A stretch of 64,000 nucleotides of DNA from Acinetobacter sp. ANC 4169. Its GTDB lineage: Bacteria > Pseudomonadota > Gammaproteobacteria > Pseudomonadales > Moraxellaceae. Below, one piece after another: positions 8,933-19,667 of this stretch. Where the stretch lies: the NCBI RefSeq assembly GCF_002135355.1, contig NZ_NEGE01000002.1, positions 62,001-126,000 on the forward strand, read 5' to 3'. The notes below the pieces were generated by a model. It searched no databases, was not told where the DNA came from, and saw only the letters and a program-made list of their open reading frames with translations. Every line of letters begins with the position of its first letter. Within the stretch, counting starts at the first letter, position 1. The translations under genes were made by a program, and so were the position numbers.

Positions 8933-10406
8933 TTTACTAGCTGCCACTGCCACACAAACTGATGTTAAAGAATTTACTTTGCTGGATTCAATTATTGAGC
9001 AAAGCCGTATCGCACGTAATGAGGAAGAACATGATCGTGCAAAAAGCCTGATTGGTGAATTGGCCAAAGAAGTCATGGCTGGAACAATAACTGTTTCCGA
9101 AAATATGACCTTGTCGATTGATAAACGAATTGCAGAAATTGATGCCCTAATTTCCAAGCAGTTAAGCAAAATTATTCATCATGAACAGTTTCAAAAAATT
9201 GAATCAACCTGGCGTGGCTTATATTATTTTTGTCAGGAAACACCTTCTCATTCTTTAATTAAAATTCGCATGCTCAATACCAGCAAAAAAGAACTGATTA
9301 AAGATTTTCAGGGGGCGACAGATTTTGATCAGAGTACGCTGTTTAAAAAAATATATGAAGAAGAATATGGCTCATTTGGTGGTGCACCTTATGCCACATT
9401 AGTTGGTGATTTTGAATTTGACCGTACGCCATCCGATATGTATTTGCTGGAGCAGATTTCCCATGTTGCTGCAGCAGCGCATGCACCTTTTATTTCTGCA
9501 GCCAGTTCTAGCATGCTGGGCCTAGAGTCATTTACTGATATTGATCGCCCACGTGATGTTTCTAAAATTTTTGAAACTGCTGAATATGTTCAGTGGCGTT
9601 CATTTCGCGAAAGCGATGATGCCCGTTATGTGGCATTGACTATGCCACGCGTATTGGGGCGTCTGCCTTATCATCCTAAGGATGGCACTGCGACTGAAGG
9701 GTTTAACTTTATAGAAGAAGTTACTGGTCAAAACCATGCTGAATATTTATGGATGAACGCAGCATATGCCTTTGCGACACGTTTAACCAATGCTTTTGAT
9801 ATGCATGGGTGGTGCGCAGCCATTCGTGGCGTTGAGGGTGGTGGCCTGGTTGAAGGTTTGCCAGTACATACCTTCAAGACCAACGATGGTGAAGTGGTAT
9901 TCAAGTGCCCAACTGAAATTGCCATTACCGACCGTCGTGAAAAAGAACTCAGTGATTTAGGATTTATCCCTTTAGTGCATTGTAAAAATACCGATTATGC
10001 CGTTTTCTTCGGTGCTCAATCGGCTCAAAAACCTAAAAAATATGACAGCGATAGCGCAAATGCCAATTCAGTATTATCCAGTCAAATTCAATATATTATG
10101 GCCGTTTCACGTATAGCGCATTATTTAAAAGCCATGATGCGTGACAAAGTGGGAAGTTTTGCATCTGCGGGCAATGTGGAAGCATTCTTAAATGAATGGC
10201 TATCAAAATACGTTTTGTTAGATGATGGCGCATCACAAGAAGCTAAAGCACAATATCCGCTTCGTGAAGCTTCAGTAAAAGTTGTAGAAAACCTGGCCCA
10301 ACCTGGGCACTACAAGTCTGTGGTCTTTTTGCGACCACATTTTCAATTGGATGAGTTGTCGGTTTCATTGCGACTTGTTACTGAGTTACCTCAGTCTTCT
10401 AACTAA
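8925..10406 (+). CDS. tssC: T6SS contractile sheath large subunit TssC (VipB)
   Basis: TssC of about 493 residues has the family landmarks LISKQLSKIIHHEQFQKIESTWRGL, LVGDFEFDRTPSDMYLL, the PRVLGRLPYHP segment and a full C-terminal sheath domain. The open frame reaches back to a GTG at 8910, but GGAGG at 8914-8918 sits 6 bases before the ATG at 8925, so that ATG is the start. It forms the sheath with TssB and carries the main ClpV-accessible surface of the contracted sheath. It is followed after 65 bases by hcp. Confidence 0.95.
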   Translation: MSNLLAATATQTDVKEFTLLDSIIEQSRIARNEEEHDRAKSLIGELAKEVMAGTITVSENMTLSIDKRIAEIDALISKQLSKIIHHEQFQKIESTWRGLYYFCQETPSHSLIKIRMLNTSKKELIKDFQGATDFDQSTLFKKIYEEEYGSFGGAPYATLVGDFEFDRTPSDMYLLEQISHVAAAAHAPFISAASSSMLGLESFTDIDRPRDVSKIFETAEYVQWRSFRESDDARYVALTMPRVLGRLPYHPKDGTATEGFNFIEEVTGQNHAEYLWMNAAYAFATRLTNAFDMHGWCAAIRGVEGGGLVEGLPVHTFKTNDGEVVFKCPTEIAITDRREKELSDLGFIPLVHCKNTDYAVFFGAQSAQKPKKYDSDSANANSVLSSQIQYIMAVSRIAHYLKAMMRDKVGSFASAGNVEAFLNEWLSKYVLLDDGASQEAKAQYPLREASVKVVENLAQPGHYKSVVFLRPHFQLDELSVSLRLVTELPQSSN

Positions 10407-10471
10407 ATAACATGTTTAATTAGAATGCAATTTTATAATAATTTAAAAATAAACCAGGAAAATATAAAAAA

Positions 10472-10975
10472 ATGAAAGATATATACGTACAATTTCGAGG
10501 CAAATATAAAGTTGATGGCGAATCACGTGACGCCGAGCACAAAGACTGGTTGGAAGTAAATTCTTGGGCACACAATATCCGCCAACCCAAATCTGCGACA
10601 TCTTCAAGTGTAGGTGGCCATACTGCCGAGCGTGTTGAGCACTCAGACATGCTTTTTGTCAAAGATTTAGATGCTACAAGTCCAAAACTTTGGGAAGCAT
10701 GTTCTGCCGGTTATACCTTTGACGAAGTTCAAATCGATTTTTACCGAGCCAATGGCGATAAGCGTATTAAATATCTTCAAATTAAATTAAAGCATGTACT
10801 TGTCTCAAGCGTTACCCCAAACGTGAATGAAGAAGGTGTGCCCACTGAATCGTTTGGTTTGAAATATGCTGCCGTAGAATGGACCTATAACCAGCAAGAT
10901 ATTAATGGCACACAAAAAGGTGCTGTCACCAAGAAATGGTCACTTTCTAATAATACAGCTTCATACGCTGCATAA
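10472..10975 (+). CDS. hcp: T6SS tail-tube protein Hcp (TssD)
   Basis: The 167-residue protein is Hcp: MKDIYVQFRGKYKVDGESRD at the start, then the Hcp core with GGHTAERVEHSDMLFVKDLDATSPKLWEACSAG and a C-terminal beta strand region containing AVEWTY. Hcp hexamers stack into the tube that is pushed out of the cell and can carry small effectors; its release is the usual marker of T6SS activity. No extra effector domain is fused. A strong hairpin directly follows the gene (10991-11014), which may let hcp be made in excess over downstream baseplate genes. Confidence 0.96.
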   Translation: MKDIYVQFRGKYKVDGESRDAEHKDWLEVNSWAHNIRQPKSATSSSVGGHTAERVEHSDMLFVKDLDATSPKLWEACSAGYTFDEVQIDFYRANGDKRIKYLQIKLKHVLVSSVTPNVNEEGVPTESFGLKYAAVEWTYNQQDINGTQKGAVTKKWSLSNNTASYAA

Positions 10976-10990
10976 TGGACTGAACCCAAT

Positions 10991-11014
10991 AGTGGCCAAC
11001 TGCCGTTGGCTACT
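10991..11014 (+). terminator. Hairpin after hcp (attenuator or mRNA-stabilising stem)
   Basis: AGTGGCCAAC and GTTGGCTACT form a 10-bp stem (one G-T pair) around a TGCC loop, 16 bases after the hcp stop. A run of five T occurs only about 8 bases past the stem, so it is not a textbook terminator. It lies inside the operon between hcp and tssE, so partial termination or 3'-end protection of hcp mRNA is likely. Confidence 0.6.
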
Positions 11015-11056
11015 ATGAATCATTTTTAATTTTCATTATTAAATAATAAAAAGAAC

Positions 11057-11533
11057 ATGAATTTAGATCAATTATATCCCTATGGCTTTAAAAAGACTTT
11101 ATTCGACCTCTTATCCGCTGAATCCGAACAGCATGCCCGGGGGATTTCACTTCAGCAATTACGAGAGTCTGTAGCCTCGGATTTAGAGGATTTGCTGAAT
11201 AGTCGTATGGCGCTGTTGGATGGTGTAATTGATGATTTTTCTTTAGCAAAACAGTCTGTTTTGCAATTTGGGATTATTGATTTTGTTGGATTATCTACGG
11301 CCAATCCCATCGATCGGGATAAAATTTGTCAATCTATCGAACAATCAATTGCTGCGCATGAACCGAGATTAAAACAGGTTAAGGTCACCATGTTATTTGA
11401 TGGTCATAATATGGGGGCATTGTCTTTAAGTATTCAAGCTTACTTAGACATTCAGCCTTTATTTGAGCCGGTTATTTTAGATGTTTTACTGAAACCAACC
11501 ACACAACAATATGTTATTTCCTCCAGATCTTAA
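11057..11533 (+). CDS. tssE: T6SS baseplate protein TssE (gp25-like)
   Basis: The 158-residue protein is a TssE/gp25-like baseplate component. It shows the conserved N-terminal LFDLL segment, the SVASDLEDLLNSR motif (the family's DLExLLNTR) and the C-terminal gp25 fold strand pattern (IEQSIAAHEPRLKQVKV). It forms the wedge with TssF and TssG and seeds sheath assembly. It begins 42 bases after the hcp hairpin and is followed after 11 bases by tssF. Confidence 0.92.
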   Translation: MNLDQLYPYGFKKTLFDLLSAESEQHARGISLQQLRESVASDLEDLLNSRMALLDGVIDDFSLAKQSVLQFGIIDFVGLSTANPIDRDKICQSIEQSIAAHEPRLKQVKVTMLFDGHNMGALSLSIQAYLDIQPLFEPVILDVLLKPTTQQYVISSRS

Positions 11534-11544
11534 GTGGGTTTGCT

Positions 11545-13353
11545 GTGATTGAAGAACTGTTACCGTATTATGAAAAGCAATTACAAGAATTTGGGCAGCA
11601 ATCGCGTGAATTTGCACAAAAATATCCAAAAATTGCTCAACGCTTATCCCTCAATCAAGAGCAAGTTGATGATCCGCATATTGAGCGTTTGATTCAGGCT
11701 TTTTCCTTAATAGCTGCGCGTATTGATAAAAAATTAGCCGACAGCTATGAGGTGTTTACCCGCTCATTATTTGAAGTGATGTTTCCTCAGTATCTTAAGC
11801 CATTTCCTGCATGTTCAGTGGTCAGTTTTGAAGATACAAACAAGTTAAAACAGCTGACTGAAGTACATGAAATTCCTAAAGCGACTTCGTTAAAGTCACG
11901 CAGTTTTAAAGGTGTACAGTGTGAATTTACCACGACACAGCCTGTTCGATTATTACCAATCGCTTTAAATTATTTGGATTTTAAAACCCATTCTGATGCA
12001 CATATGCATTTAAATCAGAATGCGACACTCAGTTTAAGTTTTGAAATGTATCAACCTAGTCTAAAGCTGTTGATCAATGAAAATTTACCGATTTACCTTG
12101 ATGCTATTGCAAATTTTCCTTTGCAGGTCTTGGATAGTATATTTCATGCCAGTACAGGATTTTCATTAAAAATTGGCAACCGTATTATTGACATTGCTAA
12201 TCCATTTACAGTCATGGGATTTGCTGAATCTGAAAGTTTATTGCCGATTGATCAGCATACGCATCATGCTTATCGTTTATTGATGGAATACTTTTGTTTT
12301 GCTGAAAAATTTAATTATCTCAATCTTGATTTGAGTTTCTTGGAACATTTAGCAGCGAAAGATACCGAATTTGAGATCTTGATTCATTTTAAATTGAATT
12401 TAAATGATCAGGCCTGTATTCGAAATTATAGCGAGCTGAATGTCGCAAACTTTAAACTGTTTGCAACCCCAGTGGTGAACTTGTTTTATAAACAGGCAGA
12501 ACCGCAAAAAATAAACCATAAACAATTAGAATATCCATTGCTCACCGATGCACATCATCCTGAATTTTATCAGTTATATTCAATAGGGAAGATGAACATG
12601 ATTCGGGAAAAAAGTAATCAGGATCAGATAGTTGTTCCAATTTTACCCTTTTTTGCCATGAGTCATTATCACCAGCATAGTGAGCAATATTTTTATAGTT
12701 TACACCCTACACAACTACAGAATAATTCAGTTGGAACCTATTATTCCATTATTTCCAAATCTTTGTCGCCACATAGTACCAGGGCTGATTTTATTAGTGC
12801 GCAATTGCTTTGCTGCAATAAAGACTTGCCGTATGAAGTCTTAAGTCAGGCCAAAAATGTTCTGAATTTAAATAATAGTCATCTTGCTCGGCGAGCACTG
12901 ATTCTTAAGCGACCGACCAAGCCTTATTACTTTGAGCAAAATAAAAAAGAACAATGGCGCATAATTTCTCATTTATCTTTAAATACTTTGTCGCTGATGA
13001 AAGGGGATGCCATTAGTCATATTAAGGAACTGTTAGCACTTTATAATTTGCCTAAATTAAAAGAAAACCAACAAATTATCGATGCCATTAAAAAGATAGA
13101 TTTTTCTTTGACCCAAAAATTGGTTGAAGCCCAACCTTTTCCCTTATTTGTCCGGGGCATCAAAGTGAATTTGCTCATAGATTCACAAATTTTTAAAGGA
13201 CATAGTTTGTATATTTTCACTCAACTTTTAAGTCATATTTTTAATTTAAAAGTACAAATGAATAGTTATGTTGATCTTGTGATCTGTGATTCAAATACCC
13301 AACAGGAGTTATACCAATGCGTGCAGAACGTTGGTGGCAAGAAGCTTCTGTAA
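11545..13353 (+). CDS. tssF: T6SS baseplate protein TssF (VasA)
   Basis: The 602-residue protein is TssF: it opens with IEELLPYYEKQLQEFGQQSREFAQKYPKIAQRL and has DPHIERLIQAFSLIAARI, both family hallmarks. It uses a GTG start at 11545, 11 bases after tssE. TssF dimers with TssG make the baseplate wedge around the VgrG hub. The 3' end overlaps tssG by 37 bases in another frame, so tssG translation is probably coupled. Confidence 0.92.
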   Translation: MIEELLPYYEKQLQEFGQQSREFAQKYPKIAQRLSLNQEQVDDPHIERLIQAFSLIAARIDKKLADSYEVFTRSLFEVMFPQYLKPFPACSVVSFEDTNKLKQLTEVHEIPKATSLKSRSFKGVQCEFTTTQPVRLLPIALNYLDFKTHSDAHMHLNQNATLSLSFEMYQPSLKLLINENLPIYLDAIANFPLQVLDSIFHASTGFSLKIGNRIIDIANPFTVMGFAESESLLPIDQHTHHAYRLLMEYFCFAEKFNYLNLDLSFLEHLAAKDTEFEILIHFKLNLNDQACIRNYSELNVANFKLFATPVVNLFYKQAEPQKINHKQLEYPLLTDAHHPEFYQLYSIGKMNMIREKSNQDQIVVPILPFFAMSHYHQHSEQYFYSLHPTQLQNNSVGTYYSIISKSLSPHSTRADFISAQLLCCNKDLPYEVLSQAKNVLNLNNSHLARRALILKRPTKPYYFEQNKKEQWRIISHLSLNTLSLMKGDAISHIKELLALYNLPKLKENQQIIDAIKKIDFSLTQKLVEAQPFPLFVRGIKVNLLIDSQIFKGHSLYIFTQLLSHIFNLKVQMNSYVDLVICDSNTQQELYQCVQNVGGKKLL

Positions 13354-14312
13354 TTGATGATCTGATTACAACCCCGACAGCTTATGAGTTTATTCAGGCA
13401 ACGCGTTTGTTGCGTCATGCCCCATATCCATCTACAACCCAGTACTGGGCGAATGATTTTAAATTTTATAGTTCTTTAAATCTTAATTTTCCCGTGACTG
13501 AGATTGAAAGCTTAAGCTTGGATAATAAATATATTCAGATCACTAATCTAATGATGGGTTTAACCGGTATACAAGGCGCTTTACCTTATAGTTATACCCA
13601 TAAAATTAAACAAAGCCGTCGTCAGCAAAAACAGGAAACGCTTCACTTTTTAGGCTTATTTAATCATAAGCTGACAGCACAATATGTCGATGCGAGTCTG
13701 GCCTATTATTTGCCTATACGTTATGAAATTGAAAGGGAAAATGATTATCTGGATATTTTGCATGCCTTAAATGGTTATGTCAAAACACAACAGAATCAGC
13801 CTGAATTGGAAGATTATTTTGCTGAATTTTCGGGTTTAATGCAGGGCCAAAATAATACAGCCTATGCTTTAAAAACTATGCTGGCTTGTATTTTCAAAAC
13901 TGAATTTGTCATAAAAGAGTGGGTGGAAGAAAAATTTAAATTAGAGGATGCACAAAAAACAAATTTAGGCGGTTTAAATGCCGGTTTACTCGGAATGAAT
14001 ACCTTTTGTGGCGAAAGTATCCGTCAAATGGGTGGGAAAATAGAAATTCAGATTGGCCCATTATCTAGAGCTGATTATCTCAGCTTTTTACCTCAGCAAA
14101 AGATGAGTGAAAAATTAAAGAAAATACTTTCGACTTGGTGTAGCCCAACGATGATGGTTGATTTGCGTTTAATTTTAAAAAAAGAAGATATTCAGCCCCT
14201 TTGCCTGGATTCAAGATCAGAACAGGGCTTGGCCCAAGGTGCGTTTTTAATGCCTAAACGTAACGAAGCTAATTCAGAGACCTGTTATGCATTATTGGGA
14301 GACATACAATGA
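13317..14312 (+). CDS. tssG: T6SS baseplate protein TssG (VasB)
   Basis: The 331-residue TssG protein has the N-terminal FIQATRLLRH pattern, GLTGIQGALPYSYT and a C-terminal region with the conserved GPLSRADYLSFLP. It joins TssF and TssE in the baseplate. AGGAG lies about 10 bases before the ATG at 13317, inside tssF, and the stop overlaps the next gene by four bases (ATGA). This chain of overlaps shows one tightly packed operon. Confidence 0.92.
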   Translation: MRAERWWQEASVIDDLITTPTAYEFIQATRLLRHAPYPSTTQYWANDFKFYSSLNLNFPVTEIESLSLDNKYIQITNLMMGLTGIQGALPYSYTHKIKQSRRQQKQETLHFLGLFNHKLTAQYVDASLAYYLPIRYEIERENDYLDILHALNGYVKTQQNQPELEDYFAEFSGLMQGQNNTAYALKTMLACIFKTEFVIKEWVEEKFKLEDAQKTNLGGLNAGLLGMNTFCGESIRQMGGKIEIQIGPLSRADYLSFLPQQKMSEKLKKILSTWCSPTMMVDLRLILKKEDIQPLCLDSRSEQGLAQGAFLMPKRNEANSETCYALLGDIQ

Positions 14313-15727
14313 ATAAGCTGATGCTGGGAACTTTTAGCGGTATCTTTCTATTGCTGGGTATGGTCATTATTTATTACTGGCGTGATATTCAATATGATCC
14401 CTCAGCTCTAGATTTGGTCTCATACTTTTTTATTTTACCTGTCCTTGTATCTTTAATTTTGCTTGCGCCATATTTCATTTATCAGGCTTATCCGGCATAC
14501 ATACGACGTAGAGAACAGCGAAATCGAGCCTTATTAGAACAGCAGCAATTAAATAAAGCATACACAGACAAGGAGCCCAAAGTCGAAGAAATTAAATGGT
14601 TTAATTTAAATGTCTTTTCGGCATTTGCATGCCATGCATTTGGTGAAAATGAAACAATTATAGAGGGGCTAGAAAATTTTAAAACACCGGGATTGGATTA
14701 TCACTTGGAAAATAGTTATGGTTTACCTGTTTTATCCTACAGGATTCAAAAGCTTGATCATATTTTAGAGTTAGCAGATGATGAGCAGAATGAAGAAGAT
14801 GAAGCAGGTCGCGTAGTACGTATAAAAGCTTTAATTCAACAACAATTAGAACAACAAACTGAAATCTTATCCCAAGTGGCTGAACATTTAAAACAATCTG
14901 CATTATTTTATGATAGTGAACTGGCTTATCAATATCGGATGCATTCTGCATGGAGCACCCTCGATGCTCCAACCAATGATCAAGATGATCAGGACATTTC
15001 AATTGAGCAAGTACCACGTCTAAATCGACTTAATATTCATTTCTTGTTATCAGACAACTTATTACAGGTTTGGGATGAACATTTAACTCAGGAAATAGTG
15101 CTTCATTTTATAGAATCATTGGGAATTCTTTCGCAGCAAATACATCTGCAGCCGCATTATATTGCCCAGCAAAACGCTTATACATACTGGCTTAAATTAT
15201 TAGAGAAAATTTCAGCACAAAGTGATCAATTTTCATTGCTCATCAATGTTGATTCGGAAATTGACCAAACATTGCTGGATGAAAAAATGTGGCTGAAGGA
15301 TGATTATTTGGCAGCAGAATTTTCATCTAGCTGGTGTGTGGCGGCGGCAGATGTGAAGATCAATAATATAGAGGCCATCAAGATAGTTAAAGTTGCGAGT
15401 AATGTAGATGATTTAGCTATTTGCCTCAATCAGGCGATACCTCGTCTTACAAAACAAATTCAACAAGAACAGCCATTTGTATTAGTTTTAGATGATGTAA
15501 CGGATATAAAAAGCATTAAAAAAAATAATCAGAAATTTGCCCCCGCTTTAATTGAACCCTATCATTTTTTATATACCAAACTAATGCTGGGTCATACACA
15601 ACATCTGGCAAAAATTTTTGGCTTTATGTTGGGTATGCACTTGCCAGATGAAATGACTGCAATGATTTACAGTAGCGATCAAGTTTCAAGCTATGCTTTT
15701 TTTCAAACTAACATTGCAGAAAATTAA
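14309..15727 (+). CDS. T6SS-locus two-pass membrane protein, lineage-specific
   Basis: The 472-residue protein has two membrane segments at the N-terminus (about residues 5-24 and 36-60), a basic stop-transfer region (YPAYIRRREQRNR), then a large soluble domain with an acidic patch (DDEQNEEDE near residue 155). No known catalytic motif is visible and I do not recognise the family. It overlaps tssG by ATGA and precedes tssM, the slot where other T6SS loci may keep membrane-complex genes. Acinetobacter lacks the lipoprotein TssJ, so proteins such as this one could replace part of its role; that is inference. It is probably one of the Acinetobacter asa genes. Confidence 0.8.
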   Translation: MNKLMLGTFSGIFLLLGMVIIYYWRDIQYDPSALDLVSYFFILPVLVSLILLAPYFIYQAYPAYIRRREQRNRALLEQQQLNKAYTDKEPKVEEIKWFNLNVFSAFACHAFGENETIIEGLENFKTPGLDYHLENSYGLPVLSYRIQKLDHILELADDEQNEEDEAGRVVRIKALIQQQLEQQTEILSQVAEHLKQSALFYDSELAYQYRMHSAWSTLDAPTNDQDDQDISIEQVPRLNRLNIHFLLSDNLLQVWDEHLTQEIVLHFIESLGILSQQIHLQPHYIAQQNAYTYWLKLLEKISAQSDQFSLLINVDSEIDQTLLDEKMWLKDDYLAAEFSSSWCVAAADVKINNIEAIKIVKVASNVDDLAICLNQAIPRLTKQIQQEQPFVLVLDDVTDIKSIKKNNQKFAPALIEPYHFLYTKLMLGHTQHLAKIFGFMLGMHLPDEMTAMIYSSDQVSSYAFFQTNIAEN

Positions 15728-15790
15728 CTTGAAGTACTCAGTACTCAGCATTTAAAAATGAATAAAAATGAATAGAATAACGAGAATCAC

Positions 15791-18700
15791 ATGTTTTATA
15801 CCGTTTTAGCTTATATCTGGCAATATGTAACCCATCCCAAAGCCATAATTGCACTCTCTTTTTTAGTGGCATTGGTTTCTTCCTATAATGTCATTCCGCG
15901 AAATATTTTTTGGGTGCTGGTTGCAGCCTATGTTTTCGCACTCATCGGCTATGGCGTATATCGGCTAATTCAAAAATACCGTCATACGCAACAGGGTGCA
16001 GTGCTTGCTAAAGCTATTGAAAATGATACTCAAGCTGAATATGGCAAGCATAAAGATACGCAAGAATTACAGCTGATGAGTCAGCAAATGAAACAATCGA
16101 TCCAACTGATTCGTAAATCAAAGTTGGGAGATAAAAAAGGCAATGCAGCTCTATATGAATTACCTTGGTATATGGTCATTGGCAATCCAGCTGCAGGTAA
16201 AAGTTCGGCAATTTATCATTCAGGGCTGAAATTTCCCTTTGAAGACTCTCATCAAAAAATGATTTCTACTGGTCTAAGCGGGACACGAAACTGTGATTGG
16301 TTTTTTTCTACCGAAGGGGTGTTACTGGATACTGCCGGGCGCTATTCAGTTTATGCCGAGGATCATCCTGAATGGTTGGGCTTTTTGAATTTATTAAAGA
16401 AAAGTCGTACCCGAGCGCCAGTTAACGGTTTAATTGCAGTGGTCAGCATTGCCGAACTGATCAGCCAAAGCCCCGAGAAATCAATCCAGCTGGCTAAAAA
16501 TTTAAGAGCTCGCATTCAAGATATTACCGAACGTTTAGAGATATTTGCACCCGTTTATTTAGTATTTTCCAAAATGGATTTAATCGCAGGATTTACTGAA
16601 TTTTTTGAATGCTATGAGATCGACGAGTTTGATCAGGTATGGGGAGCGACTTTAAAGTACGAACCAAATTCCGTCCAGAATGTAATGACGCTTTTTGAAC
16701 AGCATTATGCTGTTTTATATGATGGTTTAAAAGGGCTAAGTACCACGCATCTTAGTCGACGTCATAGCCAGAATATTTCACCCAGTGTGATGACATTTCC
16801 TCTAGAGTTCAAAAGTTTAAAACCAGCACTGAAAACTTTTATTGGGACTTTATTTGAAGAAAATCCCTATCAGTTTAAACCTGTATTCCGTGGTTTCTAT
16901 TTTACCAGTGCCTTACAACAAGGTGTAATTGAAAGTCCAATGACCCAGCAGATTGCGCAGGATTTTCATTTATCACAAAGCTTAAATAGTGAAAATACTG
17001 GACTGAGTAATTCGATTTCACAAAACCATGGTTACTTTCTAAAAGGTTTATTTTCAAATGTGATTTTGAAAGACCAGAATTTGGTTAAACAGCATATTAA
17101 TCCTGTACGCAAGAAACAACGTTACTTAGCCTTTATCATTGCCTTATTTGGTATATCCATTATTTTAAGTTTATGGGTCTGGTCATATCGGAATAATCAG
17201 CAACTGATTGCCGATGTGCAAGCCGATCTAGACAAAGTTGTACAACTGGAAAAGCAATCCGGGCAAGAACTCTCTACGCAACTGAATGCCTTGCTGATTT
17301 TACAGGAGCGTATGCAGCAGCTTGATCAATTCGAGGAAAATCAGCCTATACAGTTTAGCTTTGGTCTGTATCAGGGTCATGCGTTGCGAGAAAAATTAAA
17401 AGCTGAATATTTAAAAGGCATTAGACAACTGCTTTTGCAGCCGACCCAACAGAATATTGCACAGTATTTACAGCGTATAAAAAGCAACGAAGCCACTTTA
17501 AAGGCCAATCATATTAATGTTGAAATAAAAACAGTCGATAAAAATCAGCAATATTTAGAACCATCTGAAAGCAATCCCCAAGATGCTTACAATGCTTTAA
17601 AGGCTTACTTGATGCTGAGTAATCCTCAATATATGGATCCAAGTCATTTAGGTGATCAGCTGACACGTTTCTGGCGTCCTTGGCTGGATGCAAATCGTGG
17701 CCTGATGCCACGCGGTGAAATGATCCAGAAAGCGGAGCAAATATTATCCTATAGCATCACACTGGCACATACTCAAAATTTTCCAATCCTTGAAGCAGAC
17801 TCTTTGCTGGTTGATCAGACCCGTCAGGTTTTATTGGCTGTCATTCGGGGGATGCCTGCACGGGACCGTGTGTATAACGAAATCAAAATGCGTGCCGCAG
17901 TGCGCTATCCTGCTGTAACCGTAAAGCAGTTAGTGGGAGAAAATGGCCAAAATACAGTACTGGGAAGTTATGCCTTACCTGGCATGTTTACCTATAAAGC
18001 ATGGCATGAATATGTAGAGAAAGCGATTGATGATGCCGCAAACCGCCCAATAGATAGCAAAGACTGGGTGTTAAATAGCACTCAATCGGATGATCTCACT
18101 TTTAGTGGCAGTTCAGACCAGATCCGTAAGCAATTAACAGCACTATATAAGCAGCAATATATAGCTGAGTGGCGTAAATTTTCAAATGGCATTTACTATG
18201 CCAAAGCCAGCGATTTTAACCAGCAAACAAAAAATATTGATATTTTGGGCGAGCCAGAAAATTCCCCCATTCGTGCCATTATTCAGCATATTGCTCAAGA
18301 AACCAGTTGGGATAACCCTGTGCTTCAGGCAGAACTGGCTGCACCAAAAACCGGTTTCATGGCATGGCTTAAATCTAAAATTTTAACCCAGGATGAGCCT
18401 AAAGTGATGAACCATGTGCCAAATCAGGCACAAGGAGTCATTTCAAAAGAATTCCAGATGTTCTATCAATTAATTCGTAAACGCGATGATCAACAAAACA
18501 AATCTTTATTAGATGAATATATGCAGTCACTTGCACAGGTCAGGAGCAAATTTAATGATCTGAAAAGTACCGGAGATATTGGTCCTGCAGCCTTTATTTT
18601 GGTTAAGCAAACGATTAATGATCAAAACTCTGTTTTTAATAATAGCCAAAAAATCATTGATGAAAAAATGACTGTTGGACTGAATGACCCAGATCAGCAA

Positions 18701-19618
18701 GTTCTGCAAAAATTATTAATGAGTCCCTTAACTCAATCCTTTGCCTGCTTATTGATTCCAGCACAGCATGAAATGAATAAATTATGGATGATCCAGGCGA
18801 ATCAGCCATTTAGCGCTAATTTAAGTCAAAAATATCCATTTAACTCTTCTGCAACATTGCAGGCCACTCGCCAAGAAATCAGTCAAATTTTGGGTGAAAA
18901 TGGCAGTATTGCACGTTTTGTCAAAGACTATCTCGATCCGCTGGTTATTCGTCGTGGCTATCTATTAACCTCCAAAACCTGGAAAGATTTGGGGGTTAGT
19001 TTGAATCCACAATTTGTAATGAATTTCCAAAGTTATGTGGCACCCAATAATGGCATGGCAACAGGGGAGCTGAACCAAACAACGGCAACCGCAGTAAGCA
19101 ATCAATCGAATTTCCAGTTTTATCCTTTAGAAAATCCACAACTTCTGTCTTATACCATTGATATTGATGGCCAAAGAATGGTTTATGAAAATGGCATTCA
19201 ACAATGGGTGAATTTTGTCTGGCCAAATCAAGGTTCTATTCCTGGTGCACGTATTAGCGCGGTAGATTTGCAAGGACAAATGCATACCATCTTGGATGAG
19301 CCGGGAGAATATGGCATTAACCGTCTCATTGATCATGCACAGCGTACACAACGTGGTGATAGTTTTGAGATGATCTGGAAAGATCAACAAAATCCTGAGT
19401 TAGCCGTAAAAGTTAATTTCCGTTTGATTAGTGGTAATTCGGGACATATTGGTTCGAGTCGTGGTTATGCTGGCATGCAACTGGTTGATCAGGTGGTGAA
19501 TGATAAATCGGTTCGTGTGGTTGCAGCACAGGCAGTCCCAACCTCCCTGGCAATGGTTAAAACCAATGCCACTCCTGCATTAGCAAGTATGAATAATGGT
19601 GCTGGAGTTACCCCATGA
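15791..19618 (+). CDS. tssM: T6SS membrane-complex protein TssM (IcmF)
   Basis: The 1275-residue IcmF-family protein has two N-terminal membrane segments (about residues 17-35 and 40-60), a cytoplasmic GTPase-like domain with Walker A GNPAAGKS at about 131-138 and DTAGRY at the switch region, a third membrane segment at about 445-465, and a large periplasmic region ending in an IcmF C-terminal beta domain ([20 protein letters not shown]). It spans the envelope and with TssL forms the channel for the tube. The nucleotide motif looks intact. Spacing from the previous gene is 63 bases; tagF follows closely. Confidence 0.94.
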   Translation: MFYTVLAYIWQYVTHPKAIIALSFLVALVSSYNVIPRNIFWVLVAAYVFALIGYGVYRLIQKYRHTQQGAVLAKAIENDTQAEYGKHKDTQELQLMSQQMKQSIQLIRKSKLGDKKGNAALYELPWYMVIGNPAAGKSSAIYHSGLKFPFEDSHQKMISTGLSGTRNCDWFFSTEGVLLDTAGRYSVYAEDHPEWLGFLNLLKKSRTRAPVNGLIAVVSIAELISQSPEKSIQLAKNLRARIQDITERLEIFAPVYLVFSKMDLIAGFTEFFECYEIDEFDQVWGATLKYEPNSVQNVMTLFEQHYAVLYDGLKGLSTTHLSRRHSQNISPSVMTFPLEFKSLKPALKTFIGTLFEENPYQFKPVFRGFYFTSALQQGVIESPMTQQIAQDFHLSQSLNSENTGLSNSISQNHGYFLKGLFSNVILKDQNLVKQHINPVRKKQRYLAFIIALFGISIILSLWVWSYRNNQQLIADVQADLDKVVQLEKQSGQELSTQLNALLILQERMQQLDQFEENQPIQFSFGLYQGHALREKLKAEYLKGIRQLLLQPTQQNIAQYLQRIKSNEATLKANHINVEIKTVDKNQQYLEPSESNPQDAYNALKAYLMLSNPQYMDPSHLGDQLTRFWRPWLDANRGLMPRGEMIQKAEQILSYSITLAHTQNFPILEADSLLVDQTRQVLLAVIRGMPARDRVYNEIKMRAAVRYPAVTVKQLVGENGQNTVLGSYALPGMFTYKAWHEYVEKAIDDAANRPIDSKDWVLNSTQSDDLTFSGSSDQIRKQLTALYKQQYIAEWRKFSNGIYYAKASDFNQQTKNIDILGEPENSPIRAIIQHIAQETSWDNPVLQAELAAPKTGFMAWLKSKILTQDEPKVMNHVPNQAQGVISKEFQMFYQLIRKRDDQQNKSLLDEYMQSLAQVRSKFNDLKSTGDIGPAAFILVKQTINDQNSVFNNSQKIIDEKMTVGLNDPDQQVLQKLLMSPLTQSFACLLIPAQHEMNKLWMIQANQPFSANLSQKYPFNSSATLQATRQEISQILGENGSIARFVKDYLDPLVIRRGYLLTSKTWKDLGVSLNPQFVMNFQSYVAPNNGMATGELNQTTATAVSNQSNFQFYPLENPQLLSYTIDIDGQRMVYENGIQQWVNFVWPNQGSIPGARISAVDLQGQMHTILDEPGEYGINRLIDHAQRTQRGDSFEMIWKDQQNPELAVKVNFRLISGNSGHIGSSRGYAGMQLVDQVVNDKSVRVVAAQAVPTSLAMVKTNATPALASMNNGAGVTP

Positions 19619-19667
19619 TGAATATAAAGCACATCATACGCACAACAAAAAAAGTGGGAGCATATTC

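Noticed and set aside
9728..9925. Minus-strand frame inside tssC, as an example of many frames opposite T6SS, RND and ABC genes
   Set aside because: Shadows of strongly coding genes on the other strand; no domain or ribosome-binding site.
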